DNA from: an uncultured Bacteroidota bacterium
GTDB lineage: Bacteria; Bacteroidota; Bacteroidia; Chitinophagales; Chitinophagaceae
Assembly: GCA_903912405.1 (NCBI GenBank)
Contig: CAIWHF010000225.1
Span: forward strand, 1-13,072
Length of the DNA stretch: 13,072 bases
Direction of reading: 5' to 3'
In this document: piece after piece, positions 1 through 6,477 of the stretch
Layout: the number at the start of each line of letters is the position of its first letter
Numbering within the stretch: the first letter of the stretch is position 1
The notes under the pieces: model-generated
Told to the model about the DNA's origin: nothing
The model's database searches: none
What the model saw: the letters and a program-made list of their open reading frames with translations, nothing else
Program-made: the position numbers and the translations under genes

Positions 1-6
1 ATAATA

Positions 7-36
7 CAAACATACAGCACTTTTTATTATTTCAAA
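7..36 (-). promoter_or_regulatory. Leftward Bacteroidota-type promoter at window edge
   Basis: On the minus strand the sequence reads TTTG (complement of 33-36), an 18-nt spacer, then TATGTTTG (complement of 7-14). This matches the Bacteroidota vegetative sigma consensus of a -33 TTG/TTTG box and a -7 TAnnTTTG box spaced about 17-23 nt apart. Transcription would start at about position 1 or just outside the window and run left. It is the only site in the window where I see both boxes well spaced. The served gene is not visible. Confidence 0.5.
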
Positions 37-213
37 GGAAACTTTGTTTCGATTTTATCTAAACAATATATGCGTTTTTTACATGTATAATGTATACTTA
101 AAATAGCTTGTGATTATTACAGATCAGCTAATAGAATAAAGCATTTAGGAATTTAGCTACCGTAAATTGAAAATTATACTTAGCTCCATAAATTTTATAA
201 ATTCAAAATTTCA

Positions 214-249
214 TCGAAACAAATCGAAACTTTTTTCGAAACTCGAAAC
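214..249 (+). repeat. Four direct TCGAAAC heptamers
   Basis: Exact copies of TCGAAAC begin at 214, 224, 236 and 243, so the spacing is 10, 12 and 7 nt. An inverted copy (GTTTCGA) lies at 46-52, about 10 nt upstream of the -33 box of the leftward promoter. CG-containing heptamers should be rare in such AT-rich DNA, so chance is a poor explanation. A regulator-binding array is a reasonable inference, but no binding protein can be named. Confidence 0.5.
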
Positions 250-260
250 AATATTATAGA

Positions 261-292
261 CATAAAAAACTCCCTTTCGGGAGTTTTTTATG
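261..292 (-). terminator. Hairpin terminator after fbp, bidirectional
   Basis: A perfect inverted repeat has arms 261-274 and 279-292 around a 4-nt loop (TTTC on plus, GAAA on minus). The core is CTCCC/GGGAG flanked by A6 and T6 runs, so a U-tract follows the hairpin in either direction. Read on the minus strand it begins in the last codons of fbp and includes its TAA (290-288). It should end the fbp transcript and shield it from the regulatory region to the left. Confidence 0.9.
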
Positions 293-1301
293 CATTTGCA
301 ATATAGGCTTCTACTTTTTTGACCATATTTTTGGAACCTATAAATATGGGTACTCGTTGATGTAAGGCATTGGGTTCAATAGTTAAAATTCGCTGCATAC
401 CATCGCTAGCAAAACCACCTGCCATTTCTACAATAAACGACATCGGATTGCATTCGTATAACAAGCGCAGTTTGCCATTAGGCGATTTGCTATCGGCTGG
501 ATACATAAAAATGCCGCCTTTTATTAATGTTCTGTGCAAATCGGCCACCATGGAGCCTATATAACGAAGCGAATAAGGTCTGCCCTCCTCTTTGTTGGTA
601 TCCATACAATAGTCCATAAACGCTTTTATACCGCCATCGTATTTGGCACTATTCCCCTGATTGATAGAGTAGATCTTGCCATCTTCAGGGCATTTTAAAT
701 TTGGATGCGACAAGCACCATTCGCCAATAGAAGGCTCAAGGGTAAACCCATTAACGCCTAATTTGGTTGCATAAACCATCATGGTGCTGCTACCATAAAT
801 AACATAACCGGAGGCCATTAGGTTTTTGCCCGATTGCATAAAATCTGCTTCCACGCAGGCTTCACCCAATTTGCTTACGCGCTTATAGATAGCAAAAATA
901 GTGCCAATGGAAGCATTCACATCAATATTGGATGATCCATCTAAAGGGTCAAATAATACCACATATTTCGAATTCTTGGAATAGGGATCATCAAAAGCAA
1001 TAAAATCGTCATTTTCCTCAGAAGCAACCCCGGCACAATCCGTGCTACTTTTAAGCACATCAATCAATATGGCATCGGCATAAATATCCAATTTCATTTG
1101 CTCTTCCCCTTGCACATTGGTTGCGCCGTGTTTACCTAAAATATCTACTAAACCAGCTTTATTTACTTGCTTATTAATCATTTTACACGCTAACCCTATA
1201 TCTCGGAGAATAGACGATAATTCGCCTGTTGCCTGCTTGAATTTTCGTGTTTCTTGGATCGTAAATTCATCCAATGTCATTAATTTTCTTTGCGGTTTCA
1301 T
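288..1301 (-). CDS. fbp: Fructose-1,6-bisphosphatase, class I
   Basis: Cytosolic enzyme that hydrolyses fructose-1,6-bisphosphate to fructose-6-phosphate and phosphate, the committed step of gluconeogenesis. The 337-residue length is normal for class I. Visible signatures are the metal-site glutamates in VASEEN (92-97), the metal/phosphate loop FDPLDGSSNID (117-127), the substrate segment RYIGSMVADLHR (246-257), and YECNP (282-286), whose Glu is the last metal ligand. The ATG at 1299-1301 gives a start ahead of the conserved TLDEF segment; no Shine-Dalgarno is visible, as is usual in the phylum. It is monocistronic: a hairpin terminator overlaps its stop, and it is divergent from the CorA-like gene with 168 bp between them. 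Many Bacteroidota use an unrelated class III enzyme; this one is clearly class I. No residue anomaly was seen. Confidence 0.96.
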   Translation of the reverse strand: MKPQRKLMTLDEFTIQETRKFKQATGELSSILRDIGLACKMINKQVNKAGLVDILGKHGATNVQGEEQMKLDIYADAILIDVLKSSTDCAGVASEENDDFIAFDDPYSKNSKYVVLFDPLDGSSNIDVNASIGTIFAIYKRVSKLGEACVEADFMQSGKNLMASGYVIYGSSTMMVYATKLGVNGFTLEPSIGEWCLSHPNLKCPEDGKIYSINQGNSAKYDGGIKAFMDYCMDTNKEEGRPYSLRYIGSMVADLHRTLIKGGIFMYPADSKSPNGKLRLLYECNPMSFIVEMAGGFASDGMQRILTIEPNALHQRVPIFIGSKNMVKKVEAYIANA

Positions 1302-1351
1302 GCCTATAAATAATGTTTAATAAATATCAATTAAAATACTTTCGCAATTAT

Positions 1352-1365
1352 ACAAAATATTTTGT
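1352..1365. promoter_or_regulatory. 14-bp perfect palindrome, possible operator between fbp and corA
   Basis: ACAAAATATTTTGT is a perfect palindrome located 50 bp upstream of the fbp start and about 32 bp upstream of the -7 box proposed for the CorA-like gene. Its symmetry and its position between divergent genes suit a dimeric regulator. It is AT-rich, so chance is not excluded. Confidence 0.35.
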
Positions 1366-1396
1366 GGAAGCTACTCATTTTATTATATATAGAGCG

Positions 1397-1404
1397 TACC
1401 TTTG
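1397..1404 (+). promoter_or_regulatory. -7 box of the CorA-folD-queE-uppP unit
   Basis: TACCTTTG is an exact match to the Bacteroidota -7 consensus TAnnTTTG. It would place the transcription start near 1411 and leave a leader of about 60 nt before the ATG at 1470. No TTG is found at the expected -33 position, so the promoter is only half supported. Confidence 0.45.
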
Positions 1405-1469
1405 CGCCAACAAATAAGTCAAACCCTATTTGAATATATCCAATTTATAACAATTAAAAACTTGGGCTC

Positions 1470-2414
1470 ATGGTACAATACTTCAAAAACATCAATCGTC
1501 AGACGCTTGAAATTGACCAACCGGATGCAGCCAATTGGATAAACGTTACCCCGCCATTTCAACCCGATGAAATTGATAAATTATCCTCTCAATTAAATAT
1601 CCATAGAGATTTTTTAACAGATACCTTAGATATTGAGGAGCGTGCACGTTACGAATCAGACGATGATGTAAAATTGATCATTTTAAAAACACCGGTAGAA
1701 AATAAGTCGTTAAACGAAAGTGACGCCTATTATATTACCATTCCAATTTCTATTATCATTACCGATAAAAACCAAATTGTAACGGTAAACTCTTTTGAGA
1801 ATGTGGCTATCCGTAGATTTTTAAACTCTTTTGCGAAGCGTCATCCAGAGCGTCCCAATATGATGGTGCTCAAAATTTTCGAAAAAGTGGTATTGGATTT
1901 CATGCAAGTTTTGAAAGAAATAAATCAGCGTAGGAATAATTTCGAACAAAAATTATATGATTCAAACCGAAATGAAGAATTATTGTATTTAATGCGCATT
2001 CAAAAAAGCTTGGTGTATGTGATTACCGCTTTGCGCTCTAATGAGTTATTGTTGATGAAGATGGAACGCACCAACTTTTTAAATTGCGACGAAGATGAAC
2101 GAGAATTTTTAAGTGATTTGATTGTAGAGTTTTCTCAGGCCTTGGAAATGGCGAATACTTATACCAACATTCTAAATTCTACTTTAGATGCATTTGCTAG
2201 TATTATCAATAATAATATGAACATGGTCATGAAACGATTGACCAGTATTACCATTCTCATATCTATACCTACCTTGATTGCAAGTGTTTATGGCATGAAT
2301 GTAAAACATTTGCCTTATGCAGATAGTCCCTATAGTTTTTATGTACCCATAGCTATATCGATCTTAATATCGGTGATGGTAAGTTTATACTTCAATAAGA
2401 AAAAATGGTTCTAA
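1470..2414 (+). CDS. CorA-family divalent cation transporter
   Basis: Inner-membrane channel/transporter of the CorA (2-TM-GxN) family, which normally moves Mg2+ and in some members Co2+, Ni2+ or Zn2+. The 314 residues show the family order: a soluble alpha/beta N-terminal domain (about 1-130), a long helical stalk (about 130-255), TM1 (about 257-275) ending in the selectivity signature YGMNV (274-278), a short periplasmic loop rich in acidic and aromatic residues (279-288), TM2 (about 289-308), and a basic cytoplasmic tail KKKWF. It is first in a same-strand run with folD, 19 nt downstream. A TAnnTTTG box lies upstream. The family is certain; the ion is not, so I give no symbol. Confidence 0.9.
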   Translation: MVQYFKNINRQTLEIDQPDAANWINVTPPFQPDEIDKLSSQLNIHRDFLTDTLDIEERARYESDDDVKLIILKTPVENKSLNESDAYYITIPISIIITDKNQIVTVNSFENVAIRRFLNSFAKRHPERPNMMVLKIFEKVVLDFMQVLKEINQRRNNFEQKLYDSNRNEELLYLMRIQKSLVYVITALRSNELLLMKMERTNFLNCDEDEREFLSDLIVEFSQALEMANTYTNILNSTLDAFASIINNNMNMVMKRLTSITILISIPTLIASVYGMNVKHLPYADSPYSFYVPIAISILISVMVSLYFNKKKWF

Positions 2415-2433
2415 TACCATCTAAATAAAAAGC

Positions 2434-3309
2434 ATGAAATTATTAGACGGCAGCCTAGTAGCAGCCCATTACAAAGAAAAAATAAAAGAGGAAGTAAAAA
2501 GTCTTATTTCCCAAGGCTCTAAAAAGCCGCATTTAGCAGCTATTTTAGTAGGCAACAACCCTGCTAGCGAAGCCTATGTGGGTGCCAAAGTACGCACTTG
2601 CGAAGAAATTGGATTTGCATCAACCTTACTTCGTTTAGATGCTCAAATTGATGAAGCTCGTTTATTAAAAGAAATTGCTGCCCTCAATGAAAATAAAGAT
2701 GTTGACGGCATTTTAGTGCAATTGCCCTTACCTAAGCACATTAGAGAAGCATCCATTATCAATGCTATCGATCCATCAAAAGATGTCGATGGCTTTCATC
2801 CTGTATCTATTGGCAAATTAGTACTTGGCCAAGACACCTTTTTACCGGCAACGCCCTATGGTATTTTACTTATGCTATCTTATTATGGCATAGACCTTTC
2901 TGGCAAACATTGTGTGGTTGTTGGCCGAAGCAATATTGTGGGCACTCCAATGAGTATTTTATTGAGCAGAAATAATGCTTATGGCAATGCTACGGTTACG
3001 CTTACACATTCAAAAACTAAAGATTTAAAAGCACATTGCTTACAAGCAGATGTAATTATTGCAGCCATTGGCATACCCTATTTCTTAAAAGCTGATATGG
3101 TAAAAGAAGGCGCCATCGTAATTGATGTGGGCATTAATAGAATTGAAGATGCAAGTAAAAAAAGCGGCAGCAGATTAGTAGGTGATGTAGATTTTGACGC
3201 AGTAGCTCCTCAATGTAGTTATATCACTCCCGTTCCTAAAGGCGTTGGCCCCATGACCATTTGCGGCTTAATGCAAAACACATTAAATGCAGTAAAAAAC
3301 AAGCGCTAA
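2434..3309 (+). CDS. folD: Bifunctional methylene-THF dehydrogenase / methenyl-THF cyclohydrolase
   Basis: Cytosolic FolD interconverts 5,10-methylene-, methenyl- and 10-formyl-tetrahydrofolate using NADP+, supplying one-carbon units for purines and formyl-Met-tRNA. The 291 residues match the family length. Signatures: the substrate and catalytic segment SEAYVGAKVRTCEEIG (45-60) with Tyr48 and catalytic Lys52, DGILVQLPLP (91-100), KDVDGF (116-121), the nucleotide-binding loop VVVGRSNIVGTP (161-172), and the C-terminal signature TPVPKGVGPMT (265-275). The usual PCTPxG is PATPYG here (138-143), losing a non-catalytic Cys. Its TAA is followed, in the same frame and one codon later, by the proposed TTG start of queE, so translational coupling is likely. 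Confidence 0.97.
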   Translation: MKLLDGSLVAAHYKEKIKEEVKSLISQGSKKPHLAAILVGNNPASEAYVGAKVRTCEEIGFASTLLRLDAQIDEARLLKEIAALNENKDVDGILVQLPLPKHIREASIINAIDPSKDVDGFHPVSIGKLVLGQDTFLPATPYGILLMLSYYGIDLSGKHCVVVGRSNIVGTPMSILLSRNNAYGNATVTLTHSKTKDLKAHCLQADVIIAAIGIPYFLKADMVKEGAIVIDVGINRIEDASKKSGSRLVGDVDFDAVAPQCSYITPVPKGVGPMTICGLMQNTLNAVKNKR

Positions 3310-3312
3310 TAC

Positions 3313-3942
3313 TTGATCAACACCATAAACCATAACGATTTAGCTGTGCGCTACCCTGTAATGGAGCATTTTTATACGCTTCAAGGAGAGGGTGCCTATG
3401 CTGGTTATGCGGCCTATTTCATTCGCTTAGGCGGGTGCGATGTAGGTTGTGTATGGTGCGATGTAAAAGAAAGCTGGGACGCCAATGCACATCCTCAATT
3501 AGCAGTAGAAGAGCTACTCCATCATATGTTAGCAAGCAAAACGAACCGCGTAGTCATAACAGGAGGCGAGCCTTGCATGTACGATTTACACGCCTTATGC
3601 AATGTATTGCGTGCACATGGTTTGCATATTCATTTAGAAACCTCTGGCGCGCATGAAATAAAAGGACAATTTGATTGGGTTACCTTATCACCAAAGAAGT
3701 TTAAAGCACCCATTGCAAGTGCTTATGCAAAAGCAGATGAATTGAAAATTATTATTTTCAACAAACATGATTTTGAATGGGCAAAAGAACATCAAGCTTT
3801 AGTAAAAACCACTACTGCATTATACTTACAAACAGAATGGGAAAAACGCGATTCGAATTATACGTTAATCATCGATTTTATAAAGGCAAATCCAGCATGG
3901 CATTTGTCTATACAAACGCATAAATATTTAAATATACCATGA
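3313..3942 (+). CDS. queE: 7-carboxy-7-deazaguanine synthase (radical SAM)
   Basis: QueE rearranges 6-carboxytetrahydropterin to 7-carboxy-7-deazaguanine, the radical-SAM step toward preQ0 and queuosine in tRNA. Visible in 209 residues: the N-terminal FYTLQGEGAYAG (20-31), the [4Fe-4S] cysteines C42-x3-C46-x2-C49, the SAM-binding GGEP (84-87), LETSG (108-112), LSPKK (125-129), and the C-terminal LSIQTHKYLNIP (198-209). The start is uncertain: no ATG precedes the family-conserved YPVME (14-18). TTG at 3313 is the first possible start after the folD stop, GTG at 3346 is second, and the ATG at 3361 would cut into the conserved segment. The 3' end overlaps uppP by 4 nt (ATGA). No other queuosine gene is in the window. 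Confidence 0.92.
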   Translation: MINTINHNDLAVRYPVMEHFYTLQGEGAYAGYAAYFIRLGGCDVGCVWCDVKESWDANAHPQLAVEELLHHMLASKTNRVVITGGEPCMYDLHALCNVLRAHGLHIHLETSGAHEIKGQFDWVTLSPKKFKAPIASAYAKADELKIIIFNKHDFEWAKEHQALVKTTTALYLQTEWEKRDSNYTLIIDFIKANPAWHLSIQTHKYLNIP

Positions 3943-4736
3943 CCTGGATACAAGCTATTATCATTGCTATTATAGAAGGACTTACAGAGTTTCTTCCTAT
4001 ATCTTCTACTGCACACATGAAATTTGCACAAGCCATCATGCACATTAGCAAAGAAGATAGTTTTGTAAACATGTTTGATATTGTGATTCAATTTGCGGCC
4101 ATCTTAGCAGTGTTGGTTTTGTATTGGAAGAAATTTGTTAATGTAAAAGATATTCGATTTTATATTAAATTAATTGTAGCTGTTATACCCGCTTTAGTTT
4201 TAGGGGCGCTTCTAAAAAAACATATCGAAAGTGTTTTAGGAAATATTATGGCTATTGCCTGCGTTACGATAGCGGGAGGTTTTTTATTACTTTTTATTGA
4301 TCGCTTTTTTAAACAAGCACAAATAGAGGATGAAAAAAATATTAGCTATGCTACTTCTTTTAAAATTGGATTATTTCAAGTTTTAGCTATTCTATTCCCA
4401 GGATTAAGTAGAAGTGCGGCAACTATAATTGGGGGCATGTCATCAAAATTAACCCGAAGAGTAGCAGCAGAATTTTCTTTTTTCTTAGCCGTTCCTACTA
4501 TGGCAGCTGCTACAGCAAAAGAAATTTATGATACCTTTAAAGAGCATCCTGCAAGCCTTCAAGCAAACAATGCAAGCATGTTGGCTATTGGCTGTATTGT
4601 AGCGTTTGTTGTGTCGATATTATCCATGCGCTTTTTTATCAATTTTGTGAGCAAACATGGCTTTAGAACATTTGGAATCTATCGCATTTTAGCGGGTAGT
4701 GTAATTTTATATTTAGCCCTCCATAAAATTATTTAA
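3939..4736 (+). CDS. uppP: Undecaprenyl-diphosphate phosphatase
   Basis: Integral membrane enzyme (BacA/UppP family) that dephosphorylates undecaprenyl pyrophosphate so the lipid carrier can be reused for peptidoglycan and surface polysaccharide; overexpression gives bacitracin resistance in other bacteria. The 265 residues are of normal length. Signatures: EGLTEFLPISSTAH (13-26) with the catalytic glutamates E13 and E17, PGLSRSAATI (154-163) with its conserved Ser-Arg, and GFRTFGIYRIL (241-251). Several hydrophobic segments are evident (for example about 47-63, 77-92, 104-121, 214-235, 249-262). It is the last gene of the CorA-folD-queE-uppP run and overlaps queE by ATGA. Its TAA directly abuts the stop of the opposing TerB-like gene, with no room for a separate terminator. 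Confidence 0.96.
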   Translation: MTWIQAIIIAIIEGLTEFLPISSTAHMKFAQAIMHISKEDSFVNMFDIVIQFAAILAVLVLYWKKFVNVKDIRFYIKLIVAVIPALVLGALLKKHIESVLGNIMAIACVTIAGGFLLLFIDRFFKQAQIEDEKNISYATSFKIGLFQVLAILFPGLSRSAATIIGGMSSKLTRRVAAEFSFFLAVPTMAAATAKEIYDTFKEHPASLQANNASMLAIGCIVAFVVSILSMRFFINFVSKHGFRTFGIYRILAGSVILYLALHKII

Positions 4737-5093
4737 TTAAGCAGGATCCCAAGTCTCAAAGAGCAAATTGAGGTAGCTATTTTCGACTGGTGTAATTACC
4801 TTATCGGATTTGGTAAGGGCAATAGCAAATTGCAATAAGCGCATTCGTTCTTCCTGAGTAGCATCATCATAAAAATCGTCCATAGCTTTTGTAAAATGCG
4901 CTTGCCATTCTTCTTTTTTTAAATTACTAATAATGGCCATTTCACGATCAAGATTCACTTGAATAGGAAATTCATGTTCTAGATATATGCGAATAACTTT
5001 ATCTTCATTTCGCGTAACTTTAAAATCAACAGCCGATAAGATCATTAATAAATGATAACCGGCAATTGTTTTATTCATTCTATTATTCGGCAT
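4737..5093 (-). CDS. TerB-like small protein
   Basis: A 118-residue, mostly helical, acidic protein without signal peptide or membrane segment. It shows two similar half-repeats: LLMILSAVDFKVTRNE (15-30) and LLQFAIALTKSDKVITPVEN (86-105), each a hydrophobic helix followed by an Asp-containing turn and a Glu. This is the layout of the TerB / tellurite-resistance-like fold, whose acidic loops bind metal in some members. Function in this small Bacteroidota subgroup is unknown; tellurite resistance should not be assumed. It starts 14 nt after the ald-like gene on the same strand, so it is probably co-transcribed. A second ATG at residue 6 is an alternative start. Confidence 0.7.
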   Translation of the reverse strand: MPNNRMNKTIAGYHLLMILSAVDFKVTRNEDKVIRIYLEHEFPIQVNLDREMAIISNLKKEEWQAHFTKAMDDFYDDATQEERMRLLQFAIALTKSDKVITPVENSYLNLLFETWDPA

Positions 5094-5107
5094 TGCAAAC
5101 TACTATA

Positions 5108-6322
5108 TTAAGATTGAGAAGCTAATAGCAAATCAAGATCTGTATATTTAAAATTAAAACGCTTAGCAATTGGTGCATTCGTGATACAACCTTTAAACAA
5201 ATATACCCCACTTCTAATACCTGTTTTAGATTGAATGAGAGCTTCCACTCCTCCCCAATCGGCACATTGCATTAAAATAGGCATCATCACATTACTGATA
5301 GCTCTAGAAGCCGTTCTAGCCACACCGGAGGCAATATTAGGTACGCAGTAATGAATTACATCATGCTTTACATAAACCGGATGCTCATGAGAAGTAATTT
5401 GTGAAGTTTCAAAACAGCCTCCATGATCTATGCTTACATCTACGATCACCGAACCCTGTTTCATTTGACTAACCATTTCTTCAGAAACCACCATAGGTGT
5501 TATTCCATTTTTTGGCTTCAAGGCCCCGATAACCACATCGGCTTGCTTTAATTCTTTACTTAAAAGAATGGGCTCTATAACAGATGTGAAACATCGATGG
5601 CCAATATTATTTTGAATACGCATTAGGCGATACACCGAGTTGTCAAATATTTTTACAGATGCACCTAAGCCCATGGCTGTTCTTGCTGCAAATTCTGCCA
5701 CAACACCTGCTCCTAAAATTACAATATTAGCAGGTGGCACACCGGAGATGCCGCCTAATAAAATTCCTTTACCGTTTGATTCTATATTGCTTAAATAACG
5801 CGCAGCGGTCAAAATAGAGGAACTGCCTGCTATTTCACTCATTGCTCTCACAATAGGATAAGTCCCAGAATCGTCTTTAATAGATTCAAAAGCAATGGCA
5901 ATAATTCGCTTTTGCATTAATTGCTCAATCAAATTTGCTTGTAAAATAGGCACATGTATAGGCGAAAATACCACTTGATTGGGTTGCATCCACTCGATTT
6001 CCTGCTCTAAGATAGGCGCTGATTTTACAATAATATGAGCTTGATATACTTCCTTTTTTTCGTAGGTAATAATAGCGCCAACAGTACTATAATCATGATC
6101 ATAAAAAAAAGAACCTATACCGGCATTGTGCTCTATAACTACTTTATGCCCATTATTTACCAATACCGCTACTGACTCGGGGGTAAGCACAATTCTATTT
6201 TCATCAAAATAATCTTCTTTGGGAATACCTATATATAAATTTTCACGCTTAGCTATAACCTCTATAGTTTCTGCCAATGGAACATAAGATAAAGAAGGTG
6301 TTATATAGGTTTTAACACTCAT
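5108..6322 (-). CDS. ald: Alanine dehydrogenase-family protein (Bacteroidota ~400-aa type)
   Basis: Member of the alanine dehydrogenase / NAD(P) transhydrogenase N-terminal superfamily, normally converting L-alanine and NAD+ to pyruvate, ammonia and NADH. In 404 residues: an N-terminal extension of about 28 residues, the AlaDh domain beginning IGIPKE (31-36) with the substrate-binding Arg43 in ENRIVLTPE, a Lys at 100 in VKSAP where classical enzymes have KEP, the nucleotide-binding loop GAGVVAEFAA (204-213), the acidic VDVSIDHGG (294-302), and HYCVPNIASGVARTAS (324-339). The LHLA histidine motif of classical enzymes is not recognisable; H123 in FSPIHVP (119-125) may replace it. The third Gly of the dinucleotide loop is Ala (GAGVVA). 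Family is sure; the reaction is inferred. Confidence 0.85.
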   Translation of the reverse strand: MSVKTYITPSLSYVPLAETIEVIAKRENLYIGIPKEDYFDENRIVLTPESVAVLVNNGHKVVIEHNAGIGSFFYDHDYSTVGAIITYEKKEVYQAHIIVKSAPILEQEIEWMQPNQVVFSPIHVPILQANLIEQLMQKRIIAIAFESIKDDSGTYPIVRAMSEIAGSSSILTAARYLSNIESNGKGILLGGISGVPPANIVILGAGVVAEFAARTAMGLGASVKIFDNSVYRLMRIQNNIGHRCFTSVIEPILLSKELKQADVVIGALKPKNGITPMVVSEEMVSQMKQGSVIVDVSIDHGGCFETSQITSHEHPVYVKHDVIHYCVPNIASGVARTASRAISNVMMPILMQCADWGGVEALIQSKTGIRSGVYLFKGCITNAPIAKRFNFKYTDLDLLLASQS

Positions 6323-6444
6323 ACTAGTGTAATTTTAATGTAATATACAATTTTGAATAATAAGTTCAAATAAAAGCAAAAACAATTAAGTAGAAATTAA
6401 TATTCAACGTTAATAATAAATAAAATATCTTTTCTTACGATATG

Positions 6445-6470
6445 AATTACTAAATTTGTAATTAGTAATT
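6445..6470. promoter_or_regulatory. Inverted-repeat operator candidate over the rpoN promoter
   Basis: A perfect 9-bp inverted repeat, AATTACTAA (6445-6453) and TTAGTAATT (6462-6470), is separated by 8 nt. It encloses the proposed -7 box of rpoN and extends over the likely transcription start. A protein bound here would block RNA polymerase, so repression is the simplest reading. It also lies in the divergent region shared with ald, but about 125 bp from the ald start. Confidence 0.5.
6451..6458 (+). promoter_or_regulatory. -7 box of rpoN
   Basis: TAAATTTG matches the Bacteroidota -7 consensus TAnnTTTG and lies 19 nt upstream of the rpoN ATG, implying a very short leader. A clear -33 TTG is not seen at the expected distance. 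Confidence 0.45.
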
Positions 6471-6477
6471 AAACAAT

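Larger units (their letters stand above)
1..260. other. Non-coding leader region of an off-window leftward gene
   Basis: No credible coding frame lies in this AT-rich stretch; stops are frequent in the frames I followed. It sits beyond the fbp terminator and contains a leftward promoter at its far end, so it is best read as the upstream control region of a gene that lies left of the window. It holds four direct copies of TCGAAAC, one inverted copy, and a small hairpin (CAAAG 33-37, loop GAAA, CTTTG 42-46). No tRNA-like or riboswitch-like fold was recognised. Confidence 0.6.

Noticed and set aside
214..249. CRISPR-like array
   Set aside because: The repeats are only 7 nt, with spacing of 7-12 nt and no spacers or cas genes. 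An operator-type array is a better reading.
1361..1364. TTTG as the -33 box for the CorA-like gene
   Set aside because: It is 32 nt upstream of the TACCTTTG box, well outside the 17-23 nt spacing seen in Bacteroidota promoters.
3361..3363. ATG as the start of queE
   Set aside because: It would begin inside the family-conserved YPVME segment. The upstream TTG or GTG fits the family N-terminus better, although this is not proven.
4737..5093. Tellurite resistance determinant
   Set aside because: Only the TerB-like fold pattern is present. No terC, terD or other ter genes are nearby, and most small TerB-like proteins have no shown link to tellurite.
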